Assembly: GCA_000961655.1 (NCBI GenBank)
Contig: LADR01000018.1
Location: forward strand, 87,465-151,464
Source of the DNA: Desulfatitalea sp. BRH_c12
GTDB taxonomy: Bacteria; Desulfobacterota; Desulfobacteria; Desulfobacterales; Desulfosarcinaceae
Length of the DNA stretch: 64,000 nt
Direction of reading: 5' to 3'
Shown: one piece after another, positions 8,151-17,666 of the stretch
How positions within the stretch are numbered: the stretch's first letter is position 1
Layout of the letters: the number at the start of each line of letters is the position of its first letter
Made by a program: the position numbers and the translations under genes
The notes under the pieces: generated by a model
Database searches by the model: none
Told to the model about the DNA's origin: nothing
Seen by the model: only the letters and a program-made list of their open reading frames with translations

Positions 8151-9299
8151 ATGAACCGCATCAAAATGACCATAAGTGCCCTTCTGCTGTTTGTGGCGGT
8201 CGCCGGAATCGGCCTCGGTCTGGCCGCATGGAAACACGCCATCACCCAGGAAGCCAATGCGGCCTCCGCAAATCAGCCCGAGCCGAAGGAAACGGTGACG
8301 GTCGCTGTTGCAAAATCATTCAAACACCGCCCGGCGACAACGTCCATCGGGACGGTTATCGCCTTGCGTTCAATCACATTGCGCAATGAACTCCCCGGGA
8401 CCGTGAGCCAGGTGATGCTCATACCCGGGCAAATTGTCGAAGCCGGCACCATGCTTGTCAGACTCGACGTTTCCGTCGAAGAGGCCGAACTGAAGGCACA
8501 GGCCGCGCAGGCCGCGCTTGCGCAGACCACGCTCAAACGCGTGCGGCAGGCCTATCTGAAACGGGCCGTGTCTGAAGTCGAGGTGGATCGGGCCGCTGCG
8601 GAACGCGACGTCGCGCTGGCGAATATCGCGCGCATTAAAGCGACCATCGCTCGCAAAACGATACGGGCGCCCTTCCGGGCACGCGTCGGTTTGGCCGATG
8701 TCCACCCTGGCCAGTATCTGAACGCAGGCACCCTTCTGACAACGCTGCAGGGGGTCGACGACGCCGTGCATGTGGATTTCACGGTGGCGCAGCCGGTCGC
8801 CTGGGACCTGAAGGTGGGCCAGAATGTCGATGTGTTCGTCTCCGGCGATCTGGTGCCCGTCATCGCCACCATAGCGGCGCTTGATGCGCGCATCGATCCG
8901 GCCACCCGCAACGCTTTGGTCCGCGCCAGAATTGAAGGCGCCGCCAGATCACCTGCGCCGGGTTCTTCGGTACGCGTGCGCGTGCCGGTTGGCCAGCCCC
9001 GCAATGCGGTCGCGGTTCCCGTGAGCGCGTTGCGCAAAGGACCGGAGGGGGACCACGTATTCGTCATTGCGCCGGATACGGAAGGTGAGCCCCGCGCCCA
9101 CCGGCGCCAGGTCCAGAGCGGCACGCTGCTCGGCGATGAAATCGCGGTGTATGCCGGTCTTGCCGCCGGTGAGCGGATCGCGGTTTCAGGTTCTTTCAAA
9201 CTTCGTGAAAACACTCTGGTTGCCATTGCCGACGACCGGAGGACAGGTCATAGTGAGGCGTTCCATGGAGACATACAGCGAACCTCAGCAACCCAATAA
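8151..9299 (+). CDS. RND efflux periplasmic adaptor (HlyD/MFP family)
   Basis: A protein of 382 residues. An N-terminal hydrophobic segment (about 7-27) anchors it to the inner membrane; Ala/Glu/Arg-rich helices (ALAQTTLKRVRQAYLKRAVSEVEVDRAAAERD) form the hairpin, flanked by lipoyl-like halves (LPGTVSQVMLIPGQIVEAGTML and IRAPFRARVGLADVHPGQYL), then beta-barrel and membrane-proximal domains (VPVGQPRNAVAVPVSAL, GLAAGERIAVSGSFKL). Adaptors of this type bridge the RND pump and the outer-membrane channel. GGAGATAGAACA precedes the ATG. The 3' end overlaps the pump start by 35 bases, so the two are translationally coupled. It is under the putative MarR operator at 8118. Confidence 0.94.
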   Translation: MNRIKMTISALLLFVAVAGIGLGLAAWKHAITQEANAASANQPEPKETVTVAVAKSFKHRPATTSIGTVIALRSITLRNELPGTVSQVMLIPGQIVEAGTMLVRLDVSVEEAELKAQAAQAALAQTTLKRVRQAYLKRAVSEVEVDRAAAERDVALANIARIKATIARKTIRAPFRARVGLADVHPGQYLNAGTLLTTLQGVDDAVHVDFTVAQPVAWDLKVGQNVDVFVSGDLVPVIATIAALDARIDPATRNALVRARIEGAARSPAPGSSVRVRVPVGQPRNAVAVPVSALRKGPEGDHVFVIAPDTEGEPRAHRRQVQSGTLLGDEIAVYAGLAAGERIAVSGSFKLRENTLVAIADDRRTGHSEAFHGDIQRTSATQ

Positions 9300-12200
9300 C
9301 GACATTCAAAGGCGTTCGTTCACCGATATCTTCATCAAGCATCCCGTTTTGGCAGTGGTCGTCAACCTCGTGCTCGTTCTGGCAGGATGGCGGGCGCTGA
9401 CGACCTTGCCGGTGCAGCAATATCCGGACATCAAAAGCTCGTCGGTGATCATCACGACCGTCTACACCGGCGCCGCCGCCGAGACTGTGCGCGGATTTCT
9501 CACCACCCCTATCGAACGCGTCGTGTCGGCCATCAGCGGCGTCGATCACATCGAATCGACCAGCCGCGCCGGCCTGAGCACGGTCACGGTGCGCCTTAAA
9601 CTGAACCACGACAGCACGGCAGCCCTGGCCGAGGTCACTGCGCGCCTGCAGCAGGTCCGCGCCGAGTTGCCGGCCGAAGCCGAGCCGCCGGTCGTCGAGG
9701 TGCAGCGCGCCGATCGGCCCTACGGGTCGTTCTATATCAGCTTCACCTCCAACGCGCGCAGTGTGCCGGCCATGACCGATTGGCTGATGCGCACGCTGCA
9801 GCCGCAGCTGTCCACCCTTGCCGGCGTTCAACGCGTCACCATCGAAGGCGGCCGGCCGATCGCCATGCGTGTATGGATCGATCCGGATCGCCTGGCCGCG
9901 CTCAACCTCTCACCCGGCGATGTGCATGCGGCTCTGCAGCGCAACAATTACCTGGCTGCCGTGGGCCGCACCAAGGGCAACCTGGTGCAGGTCAACCTGT
10001 TGGCCAATACGGACCTGCGCTCGGTCGATGAGTTCAACGATCTGATCGTGACCGAGCGCGGCGGCGCCATCGTGCGTCTGAGCGATGTGGCGCGCGTCGA
10101 ACTGGGGGCCGAAGAAGCCGATATGGTGGCCAAGTACAACGATGCACAGGCCGTCTACCTGGGTATCTGGCCGCTGGTCGGCTCGAACGAGATCGATGTG
10201 GCCGAGGATCTGCGGGCGGAAATGGCGCGCATCCAGCCAATGCTGCCTGAGGACATCCACATGCGTCTGGTGTGGGACGGGACGATGTTCATGCGCGATG
10301 CGCTCTCCGAGATCACCAAAACGCTCGGCGAGACGATCCTGATCGTCGGAATCGCCGTGTTCCTGTTCATGGGGTCGCTGCGCACGGCGCTCGTGCCCCT
10401 GCTGGCCATGCCGGTCTCCCTGATCGGCGCCGCGCTGGTCATGCTTGCGTTCGGATTCAGCCTGAACCTTCTGACCATTCTGGCGATCGTGCTGGCGGTC
10501 GGCTTGGTCGTTGACGATGCCATCGTGGTGGTCGAAAATGTCGAGCGCCACGTGCGCATGGGCAAGTCGCGCAGCGCGGCAGCCATAGCGGCCGCACGCG
10601 AGCTGGTGGGTCCAATTATCGCCATGACGATCACGCTGGCGGTGGTGTATGTGCCGATCGGCATGCAAGGCGGTCTGACAGGCTCGCTGTTTCTAGAGTT
10701 TGCGATCACCTTGGCTGCCGCGGTGGTTGTCTCGGGGTTTGTCGCCGTGACCCTGTCGCCGGTGATGAGTTCGCGTTTCGTGCATCCGCAAGGCCGCGAA
10801 GGCCGCCTGACCAATTGGGTCAATCACGGCTTCACGCTCGTGCGGCAGGTCTATGGATGGCTGCTCGACCGTGCGCTGGCGATGCGCTGGGCCATTGTCG
10901 TGGCTGCCCTGGTGGTCATGCTGGCGGCCGGACCGCTTTACCAGCAATCGCGACGCGAACTGGCACCGGTCGAGGATCAGAGCCACATCAGTTTTTTCCT
11001 CGAATCTTCGCCCGATTCAACGCTCGAGGCGGCCGATCGCGAATCGCTCAAAGTGGTCGATCAGGTCAAAGGGTTTTCCGAAGCGGATTTCATGTGGTCG
11101 TTGACGGCCGCATGGGGCGGCTTCGGCGGCATGGTCACCAAGGACTGGAAAATGCGCGAACGCTCGACCGAGCAAATGTTCGGGGACGTGTTCGCCGCCG
11201 TGTCGGCCATACCCGGCCTGCGGGTGTTCCCGCGCCTCGATCCGCCCTTGCCCACTCCGGGTCAGTATGATGTCGAGCTGGTGTTGCAAAGCGACGCACC
11301 GCCTGAACGCCTGCTGCAGACGATCCAGGCGGTGGTCGACAAGGGCATGCAAAGCGGCAAATTCCTGTATGTCGACACGGATTTGAAGATCGATCTGCCT
11401 GAGGCGCACGTCGTGATCGACCGCGAACGGCTGGCCGATTTGGGACTCGACCTGGCCAGCGTGGGCCGCGAGCTGGGCACGCTGCTCGGCGGGGCTTACG
11501 TCAACCGCTTCAACTTCTTCGATCGCAGCTATAAAGTCATCCCGCAGATCGGCGATGAAGACCGGGCAACGCTCGAACCGTTGCTCGACCTCAAAATAAA
11601 AACGCCCGGCGGTGCGATGGTGCCGGTATCGGCGTTCACAAGGATCGAAACGAGCACCGCGCCACGCACATTAAACCGTTTTCAGCAGCGCAACGCCGTG
11701 CGGATTTTCGGCGGCGTCCAGGCCGGTGTCACCAAAGAAGAGGGGCTGCGCGTGCTCGAAGCTGCCGCAGTTTCCGCCGGCGGTCCGGACGTGGCTCTCG
11801 ATTACGCGGGCGAGTCGCGCCAGATCCGCCAGGAAGGCGAGGCGCTCACGGCCACCTTTGGGTTCGCGCTGGTACTGATCTACCTGGTGCTCTCCGCCCA
11901 GTTCCGCAGCTTTCGCGATCCGTTGATCGTCCTGCTTGGATCGGTGCCCCTGGCCATCTCCGGAGCGCTAGTGTTTAGTTTTCTGGACCTGACCACCATC
12001 AACATTTACTCGCAGGTGGGTTTGATCACGCTGGTCGGACTGGTGGCCAAAAATGGCATTCTGATTGTGGAGTTCGCCAACCGGCAGCAGGAACGCGGGC
12101 TGGCGAAAGCAGCCGCTTTGCGCGACGCGGCGTTGACGCGCCTGCGGCCCGTACTGATGACCTCGGCCGCCACGGTCTTTGGTCACTTCCCCCTGGTGCT

Positions 12201-13887
12201 GGTATCCGGACCGGGCGCCGAAGCCCGTAACAGCATCGGCACCGTGTTGGTCGCGGGGATGCTTCTGGGAACGTTTTTCACCCTGATCGTCGTACCGGTA
12301 TTCTATTCGCTGATCGCGGCCCAACACCGGCCCGACCCGGCACCGCATGCAACCAGGCCTCACGTGCCTCCCGCTGCGGGCACACCCGTTCGCATCCCTT
12401 CCGGCCAGCATCTGGCGCAAGTGCACGCGCAGCCTGGCGGCGGCAGTGAAGACCCCGCCTCCGGCCCAAAAGGGGCGCGTGTTCGGCTGTTGAAATGGCT
12501 GGGCGCGCATCTCGCCCTGCTTGCCATGCTTGCCGGTTGCACCCTGGGTCCCGACTATCAACGGCCGGCCGTGCCCTCTACCGAGGCCTGGCGCGACGGC
12601 CGGTCGGAAACCGCCTCACTTGCGGATATCTCTTGGTGGGAGCTCTTCGAGGACGAAGAACTTCGCGGTCTGATTCAGGTCGCGCTCGAGGCGAACAAGG
12701 ACCTGCGTATCGCCGTGACACGCATTGAGCAGGCGCGCGCCCGATTGGGGATCACGCGCGCCGAACGATTCCCCCAAATCAATGCCGGCGCCAGTGCGAC
12801 CACCAACCGGTTCTCGGACAACAGCGCTTTGGGCCAGGGCGGCGAAACGGAGCTGCTGACCACCACGGTGGACATGGCTTTCGAACTCGACTTGTGGGGC
12901 CGGCTGCGACGCGCCAGCGAAGCGGCCCGCGCGGAATTTCTGGCCAGTGAAGAGGCCCGGCACACCGTCATGATGACTCTGGTCAGCGACGTGGCCACCA
13001 CCTACCTCCAACTGCGCCAGATAGACCTGGAACTTGAGATCACGCAACGCAATGTCGCATCGCGGCGTGACTCGCTGCAACTGGCCCGCGACCGTTTCGA
13101 ATCAGGGCTGGCATCGACGCTCGATCTGCGTCAGGCCGAAGGGGAGCTTGCCGCCACGGCCTCCCAGATTCCGGATCTGGAGCGGCAGATCGCGCAGACC
13201 GAAAACCGGCTCAGCATCATTCTGGGGCGCACGCCGGGCGCGATCACGCGCGGCCGGCCGCTCATCGGCCAAACCTCTCCGCCCACCGTCCCGGCCGGAT
13301 TGCCGTCAGCCCTGCTCGAACGGCGCCCCGACATCCGCCAGGCCGAAGCAGCGCTCGTCGCCGCCAATGCTCGTATCGGAGTGGCCAAGGCAGCCCTCTT
13401 CCCCCAAATCGGCCTGACCGGTTTTTTCGGAGTAGAGAGCACCGAGCTCTCCAAGCTGTTCACCAGCCCGTCGCGCATCTGGCAGTTCGGACCCAGCCTG
13501 ACGCTGCCGATCTTCAACGCCGGTCGCAATCGGGCCAACGTAGACGCGGCCGAAGCCCAGCAGCAGGAGCTTCTGATCCGATACGAACAGACCATTTTGC
13601 AAGCCTTCCGCGAGCTGGAAGACGCCCTGATCGCACATCGCAAGGCCCGCGAATCGCTGGCCGAGCAGCGCGAAGCGGTGCGGGCGTCGCGCCAGGGGCT
13701 GAGCATTGCCGAATATCGCTACAAGAGCGGATTGACCAGCTACTTGAACGTCCTGGATGCACAACGCACGCTGCTCACGCAGGAGGTCACCGAGAGCCGC
13801 ACGCTGCTCGCGCAACTTGTGTCCGTTGTCCAGATCTACCGGGCGCTGGGCGGCGGGTGGCATACCGAACAGGCCGATCGGCAGTAA
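9265..13887 (+). CDS. RND multidrug efflux permease fused in frame to a NodT-type outer-membrane factor
   Basis: One uninterrupted 1540-codon frame. Residues 1 to about 1018 are a complete HAE1 permease: KHPVLAVVVNLVLVLAGW as TM1, the periplasmic loops, and the proton-relay Asp pair in GLVVDDAIVVVENVERH. After a Pro/Gly-rich linker (1019-1073) comes KWLGAHLALLAMLAGC, a lipoprotein signal with lipobox Cys1092, then a full OMF (about 450 residues with DLWGRLRRASEAARAEF and PIFNAGRNRANVDAAEAQQ). Normally these are separate genes. An in-frame TTG at 12490, 14 bases after AAAAGGGG, would start MKWLGAHLALL and could give free OMF by internal initiation. I chose ATG 9265; GTG 9253 is an alternative. 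Substrates are unknown. Confidence 0.9.
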   Translation: METYSEPQQPNNDIQRRSFTDIFIKHPVLAVVVNLVLVLAGWRALTTLPVQQYPDIKSSSVIITTVYTGAAAETVRGFLTTPIERVVSAISGVDHIESTSRAGLSTVTVRLKLNHDSTAALAEVTARLQQVRAELPAEAEPPVVEVQRADRPYGSFYISFTSNARSVPAMTDWLMRTLQPQLSTLAGVQRVTIEGGRPIAMRVWIDPDRLAALNLSPGDVHAALQRNNYLAAVGRTKGNLVQVNLLANTDLRSVDEFNDLIVTERGGAIVRLSDVARVELGAEEADMVAKYNDAQAVYLGIWPLVGSNEIDVAEDLRAEMARIQPMLPEDIHMRLVWDGTMFMRDALSEITKTLGETILIVGIAVFLFMGSLRTALVPLLAMPVSLIGAALVMLAFGFSLNLLTILAIVLAVGLVVDDAIVVVENVERHVRMGKSRSAAAIAAARELVGPIIAMTITLAVVYVPIGMQGGLTGSLFLEFAITLAAAVVVSGFVAVTLSPVMSSRFVHPQGREGRLTNWVNHGFTLVRQVYGWLLDRALAMRWAIVVAALVVMLAAGPLYQQSRRELAPVEDQSHISFFLESSPDSTLEAADRESLKVVDQVKGFSEADFMWSLTAAWGGFGGMVTKDWKMRERSTEQMFGDVFAAVSAIPGLRVFPRLDPPLPTPGQYDVELVLQSDAPPERLLQTIQAVVDKGMQSGKFLYVDTDLKIDLPEAHVVIDRERLADLGLDLASVGRELGTLLGGAYVNRFNFFDRSYKVIPQIGDEDRATLEPLLDLKIKTPGGAMVPVSAFTRIETSTAPRTLNRFQQRNAVRIFGGVQAGVTKEEGLRVLEAAAVSAGGPDVALDYAGESRQIRQEGEALTATFGFALVLIYLVLSAQFRSFRDPLIVLLGSVPLAISGALVFSFLDLTTINIYSQVGLITLVGLVAKNGILIVEFANRQQERGLAKAAALRDAALTRLRPVLMTSAATVFGHFPLVLVSGPGAEARNSIGTVLVAGMLLGTFFTLIVVPVFYSLIAAQHRPDPAPHATRPHVPPAAGTPVRIPSGQHLAQVHAQPGGGSEDPASGPKGARVRLLKWLGAHLALLAMLAGCTLGPDYQRPAVPSTEAWRDGRSETASLADISWWELFEDEELRGLIQVALEANKDLRIAVTRIEQARARLGITRAERFPQINAGASATTNRFSDNSALGQGGETELLTTTVDMAFELDLWGRLRRASEAARAEFLASEEARHTVMMTLVSDVATTYLQLRQIDLELEITQRNVASRRDSLQLARDRFESGLASTLDLRQAEGELAATASQIPDLERQIAQTENRLSIILGRTPGAITRGRPLIGQTSPPTVPAGLPSALLERRPDIRQAEAALVAANARIGVAKAALFPQIGLTGFFGVESTELSKLFTSPSRIWQFGPSLTLPIFNAGRNRANVDAAEAQQQELLIRYEQTILQAFRELEDALIAHRKARESLAEQREAVRASRQGLSIAEYRYKSGLTSYLNVLDAQRTLLTQEVTESRTLLAQLVSVVQIYRALGGGWHTEQADRQ

Positions 13888-13911
13888 AGCATCACCCGAG
13901 CAACCCTCCGG

Positions 13912-13950
13912 CCGCGGCGGGCTTCCCTGCTGATGAGATGCCTGCCGCGG
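13912..13950 (+). other. Hairpin after the efflux operon
   Basis: CCGCGGCGGGC and GCCTGCCGCGG pair with one mismatch around a 17-base loop. No T-run follows, so it is not a typical intrinsic terminator; it may stabilise the 3' end or act with Rho. Confidence 0.35.
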
Positions 13951-14007
13951 TCGCCGCATACACATCCATAATCCAACACTAATTGAAAGGCCCCATAAAG
14001 TTTTTTC

Positions 14008-14535
14008 CTACAGTCCCCTCTTTTCCAGCCACCTGAAGAGCACCAGCGCGCCGGCGATGAACAGGGGGATAACGATCCAGTGGTTCACGCCCAGGACCTG
14101 GGGCAATGTGATTTTGCCCAGGTCACCCCAGGTATACACGGTCTCTTTGAGTACCGGGTAGGCTTCAGCGAACAAGGCCGCGCCGGCGACCATGCCGACG
14201 ATGCCCCACAGAGCGTCCCAGCGTCCTTCGCCAAGCGCACCCAATGAGGTGCCCGGGCAATATCCCAGAAGACCCCATCCCAAACCAAAAATGAGCGCGC
14301 CGATGATGACGGGGCCCAGTATGGCGGCTTTGACAGAGAGTTTGACCAGTCCTAAGTCGTGCAGCAGATAGATCCCGACCATGCCGACGATGACACTGGA
14401 CAACATGAATTTGACGATGGTCATATCCATCAGACGCAGGGCGCCGACCTGCTTATCGTAGCGCAGCACGCGACCCTTCTGCAGCAAAAAACCGAATAAC
14501 ACGCCGGTAACCAGTCCATATACAAGCATCGTCAT
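14008..14535 (-). CDS. YeeE/YedE family sulfur-compound transporter, second half-protein
   Basis: A membrane protein of 175 residues with about five hydrophobic helices. The family signature GWGLLGYCPGTSLGALGEGR carries the conserved Cys of the C-terminal half of YeeE/YedE (the DUF6691-like half). Full YeeE proteins such as E. coli YeeE or TsuA move thiosulfate or related sulfur species across the inner membrane through a line of cysteines; here the protein is split into two genes. The start at 14535 has GGGGGAGGT upstream, and its ATG overlaps the stop of the preceding half (ATGA), so the halves are made together. The reading frame extends further upstream but that portion is a shadow of the preceding gene. 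Confidence 0.88.
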   Translation of the reverse strand: MTMLVYGLVTGVLFGFLLQKGRVLRYDKQVGALRLMDMTIVKFMLSSVIVGMVGIYLLHDLGLVKLSVKAAILGPVIIGALIFGLGWGLLGYCPGTSLGALGEGRWDALWGIVGMVAGAALFAEAYPVLKETVYTWGDLGKITLPQVLGVNHWIVIPLFIAGALVLFRWLEKRGL

Positions 14536-15053
14536 CGGGCACCTCCCCCGTAGACCAGGCGGGCCGTGATCATGCCGCCGATAAAGAAACAAATCAAAGC
14601 GATGAAGCCGCTGACAGCCAGTTGGAGCGAACCGCTCAACCCGTGGCCGCTCGGTCAGCCATCGGCCATGCGAGCGCCAAACATGGCGACGACTCCGCCC
14701 GCGAAGGCCACTGCGGCGCGGCTGATCGTACTGCGCGTGCCAAAGCGGCCGGCCCACATATCGGGAACGGCCTGCAACCTGAACGATCCGGAAGTGAGCG
14801 CGGCAATCAGGGCACCCAGAAAAATGCCCACCACGAACATCCATTGCCAGTCGATGCGCGGCACATTTTTGATAAAATAGTCCATGCTGGCCACCCGGTC
14901 CGGCCCGAAAAGCTGCTCGATCATGCCGGCGGTGCGCACAAAAGAGGTGGAGGCCCCAAAGTATTGGCCGGCAAACCAGACCGAAAAGACCCCCACCAAC
15001 CCACTCAATCCTCCTGCCAGATAGGGGCTCCAGCCCCCGTCACGCTGCTGCAT
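14532..15053 (-). CDS. YeeE/YedE family sulfur-compound transporter, first half-protein, selenoprotein (Sec133 at TGA)
   Basis: Conventional translation stops at TGA 14657-14655 after GARMADG. Reading that TGA as one residue continues the family motif exactly: GARMADG-U-PSGHGLSG, then LQLAVSGFIALICFF, and ends at TGA 14534-14532, overlapping the next ATG. In YeeE/YedE this position is the invariant cysteine of the GCxSGHGxSG motif, so the TGA replaces Cys, as in genuine selenoproteins. A SECIS-like hairpin follows the TGA. Length is 173 residues including Sec133, normal for a half-size YeeE. The start at 15053 is fixed by AAAGGAGGAGG just upstream. A reactive Sec would fit a sulfur or selenium relay path. 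The alternative, a nonsense mutation, is less likely because the downstream 40 codons remain fully conserved in sense. Confidence 0.85.
14621..14657 (-). promoter_or_regulatory. Selenocysteine TGA codon with bacterial SECIS-like stem-loop
   Basis: The TGA is at 14657-14655. Starting 15 bases after it, GTTGAGCGGTTCGCTCCAAC (14640-14621) folds into a 7-pair stem with one bulged base and a GGUUC apical loop. The E. coli fdhF SECIS also has a bulged base and a loop beginning GGU, recognised by SelB. The loop distance (22-26 bases from the TGA) is in the range accepted for bacterial SECIS elements. Confidence 0.72.
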
Positions 15054-15279
15054 ATACCTCCTCCTTTCTAATGATTGGCCCAACATTCAACGCACAATTG
15101 CCCGTCTGGAATATAAAAGATGATACGGGAAGATAAGGGAATTATCCTTATTTGCAATGTTGCACGCGGCCTATGGCGGCCTATGGAGGATATAGCGCCA
15201 GGCCTGACAGAGACTGTTACGGACGTGACGTGGTCCCTACCGGCTCACCGGCGTTTGAAAGCCCGACGTTAATGTCTCT

Positions 15280-17061
15280 TTAGAAGGGCCAGAAAAAAAC
15301 GATCATCGGAACGGCGACTGCGACGACCAGAATGGACAGCGGTAACCCAAGAAGCCAATAGTCTCCGAAACGATAGCCGCCGGGTGCCATGACCAGGGCA
15401 TTGGATTGATGCCCGACAGGCGTTAAAAACGCACACGAAGCGCCTATGGCCACCGCCATCAATAAAGGGTCGACCGAGACGTTCATGCCTTTTGCCAGAT
15501 GGATCGCGATCGGTGCCATCAATACTGCCGCGGCAGCGTTGTTAACCACGTTGGAAAGCAGCATTGTGCCGGTCATGAGCACCGCCAGCGTGGCAACCGG
15601 ATGAAAGTGATCGGAGAAGAGTATCATTTTTACAGCGACCAGTTGCGCGCCCCCCGTAGTCTCCAGAGCGTTGCCCAGTGGGAACATCGCTCCGAGCAGG
15701 ACAATGATCGGCCAATCGATACTCTCATAGATTTCTTTCACGGAAATCAATCCGATCAGGATCATCACCATGGCGGCAATCAGAAAAGCGATCTGCACCG
15801 GCAGAATGTTGAAAGCGGCCGCGGCCATCGCGGCCCCGAAGATGCTTAAGGCCAGCAAAATCTTGCGCGGTTTGATCTTCAGCACACCGCGTTCCGCCAG
15901 GGGCAGGCAGCCCAGGTTCTCTAGGGCCTCCTTGAAACCTTCCATTTTGCCCTGCAGCAGGAGAATATCCCCCACCGCAAAGGGCGTCCGTGCGACCCGC
16001 GATTTCAATCTTTGTCCCCGGCGGGCGACCGCAAGCAGGTTGACGCCGAAATTGTTGTGCAACTTCATGCCGATGGCAGTGTTTCCAGGCAACCGTGAGT
16101 GCGGGGTGACGACCGCTTCGATGATGCGGATGTCCTCCGATTCCAATGCGTCCATGTGCTTTTGTTGATCGGCTGCCAGTTCAAGACCGTGGTTTTCGAC
16201 CAGAGCGTTCAAACTCTCGGAATCGGCTTGGACCAGAAGAATATCGCCGGCCTCGAGAATATCGTACCAGCCTGGCGCCGGGGTGTGGCGATCGCCGCGC
16301 ACAAGCCCGACAACGACGGCATCCATCTCTTTTTCCATCGCGGACGTCAGCTGATACAAGGTGTGTCCCACAATGGCGGCGCCTGCGGGCACCACCACTT
16401 CAGTAATATACTCTTCTATCTGAAACAGTTCTTCGGAAGTGGTGCCGCCTTCCCGTCGCGGAGTGAGCCGCCAGCCGACCAGCGCAATAAAAATCAACCC
16501 GGCCAGGGCAACACCGATGCCGACCGGCGTAAAATCGAACATTCCGAACGGTGCAGCACCGGTTTGGGCGCGGTAAGTGGCGATAATGATGTTCGGCGGC
16601 GTGCCGATCAGGGTGGTCAAACCTCCAATCAAGGAGCCGAAAGCCAGTGGCATGAGCAGCAAGGAGGGCGACCGTCCGCTTTGGCGCGACATCCATATGG
16701 CCACGGGCATGAGCAGCGCCAGCGCGCCCACATTGTTCATGAAGCCTGAACACAGAACCACGATACCGGTCAGAACGGCCACCTGCACCGTGAGGCGTGA
16801 ATCCATTTTGGCCAGGTAGCGCGAAATGGCATCGACCACCCCGGCATTAAGCAGACCGCGACTGATAACCAGTACGGCCGCCACCGTTATGACGGCGGGA
16901 TGGCCGAAGCCCAGAAAGACCTCTTCGGCCGGGACCAGTCCGGCCATAAAAACCAGCACCAGGGCCGCGAGAGCGACAATGTCGTAACGCCAGCGCCCCC
17001 ACACGAACAGAACAAGAGCGCCCAGAAGTATTCCAAAAACAATTCCTTGATCAGCAGTCAT
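15280..17061 (-). CDS. SLC13/DASS family permease with two TrkA-C domains
   Basis: An inner-membrane protein of 593 residues. Hydrophobic helices surround two cytoplasmic TrkA-C (RCK-C) domains at about residues 205-290 and 305-385 (GDILLVQADSESLNALVEN, GDILLLQGKMEGFKEALEN). SLC13 hallmarks are VLVISRGLLNAGVVDAISR, the GTPPNIIIATYRA loop and VGHQSNALVMAPGGYRFGDY. Relatives with this architecture take up sulfate, dicarboxylates or other anions, usually with sodium. Substrate cannot be read from sequence; the neighbouring sulfur transporter makes sulfate-type anions plausible. GGG lies 9 bases upstream of ATG 17061; ATG 17067 is an alternative. The open frame continues to 17295 but that part is not permease-like. 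Confidence 0.9.
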   Translation of the reverse strand: MTADQGIVFGILLGALVLFVWGRWRYDIVALAALVLVFMAGLVPAEEVFLGFGHPAVITVAAVLVISRGLLNAGVVDAISRYLAKMDSRLTVQVAVLTGIVVLCSGFMNNVGALALLMPVAIWMSRQSGRSPSLLLMPLAFGSLIGGLTTLIGTPPNIIIATYRAQTGAAPFGMFDFTPVGIGVALAGLIFIALVGWRLTPRREGGTTSEELFQIEEYITEVVVPAGAAIVGHTLYQLTSAMEKEMDAVVVGLVRGDRHTPAPGWYDILEAGDILLVQADSESLNALVENHGLELAADQQKHMDALESEDIRIIEAVVTPHSRLPGNTAIGMKLHNNFGVNLLAVARRGQRLKSRVARTPFAVGDILLLQGKMEGFKEALENLGCLPLAERGVLKIKPRKILLALSIFGAAMAAAAFNILPVQIAFLIAAMVMILIGLISVKEIYESIDWPIIVLLGAMFPLGNALETTGGAQLVAVKMILFSDHFHPVATLAVLMTGTMLLSNVVNNAAAAVLMAPIAIHLAKGMNVSVDPLLMAVAIGASCAFLTPVGHQSNALVMAPGGYRFGDYWLLGLPLSILVVAVAVPMIVFFWPF

Positions 17062-17666
17062 GTGCATGTGCCCTTTTCGGGCCCCCTGCAGGGGGTCTAT
17101 GTTTGGGTTTGGAAATGAAAAATCTGCATCGTGCATTTTTGCATCCGGCGGGTCAAGAAATAAGTCGTCATTGCGCAGGGGGTAACCGCATTTGCGTATG
17201 GGCCGCATTTTAGAAATGGAACATCGTTCTTTCTTAGGGCGAACCTTTGTATTCGGGTCATCGCACAGGCTGGCGCGGAAATATTTCTCCCGCACTCATG
17301 AGTGCCGGGGATGGTGGCTTTGCTCCCGCACCGGGCGACCGCCGGTCGCCCTTACAGGTGGAACCCCCTGCGATAACACGGTGAAAAGGGTTCGCGGTAT
17401 GATCCTCAAAAAGATATGGCCTTTTTTTTTAGCTCAGAGTAACGCTTATTGCAAAAGTACAGTAATGAAAATTCCAAATGCGGTTACCCTGTCGTCGTTG
17501 CGTGGCGGTCGTCATACTGGCAAGCGGGCATACCGCTCGCAGGAATCGCCGGTTTAGGAAACCGAAAAGAAAGATAGTCGTGATGACGATAGGCAAGGCA
17601 ACGCGCCGGCGGATCCATTTGACTTCCAGGTTTGTATCCTGCCGGTCTTGATGGTATAAAGCGATC
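17062..17666. other. Divergent intergenic region with palindromes
   Basis: About 600 bases without a convincing gene. It contains CCCCCTGCAGGGGG (17082-17095), a perfect 14-base palindrome 20 bases before the permease start that could fold in its leader; GCACTCATGAGTGC (17292-17305), another perfect palindrome; and a GGGCGACCG-C-CGGTCGCCC repeat at 17333-17351. No clear promoter boxes were found for either flanking gene. Confidence 0.55.
17333..17351. repeat. REP-like palindrome, GGGCGACC family
   Basis: GGGCGACCGCCGGTCGCCC is a perfect 19-base palindrome. With its flanks (CCCGCACC before, TTACAG after) it matches the right half of the element at 59286-59304. Only one half is present here. 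Confidence 0.8.

Noticed and set aside
13912..13950. Intrinsic terminator after the efflux operon
   Set aside because: The stem is good but no T-tract follows; kept only as a hairpin.
14655..15086. YeeE gene as a truncated 132-143 residue protein or pseudogene
   Set aside because: The conserved motif continues straight through the TGA, and a SECIS-like hairpin follows at the right distance. A selenoprotein explains more.
17062..17295. 78-codon N-terminal extension of the SLC13 permease
   Set aside because: No similarity to the family, no ribosome site at the far start, and it passes through a palindromic leader.
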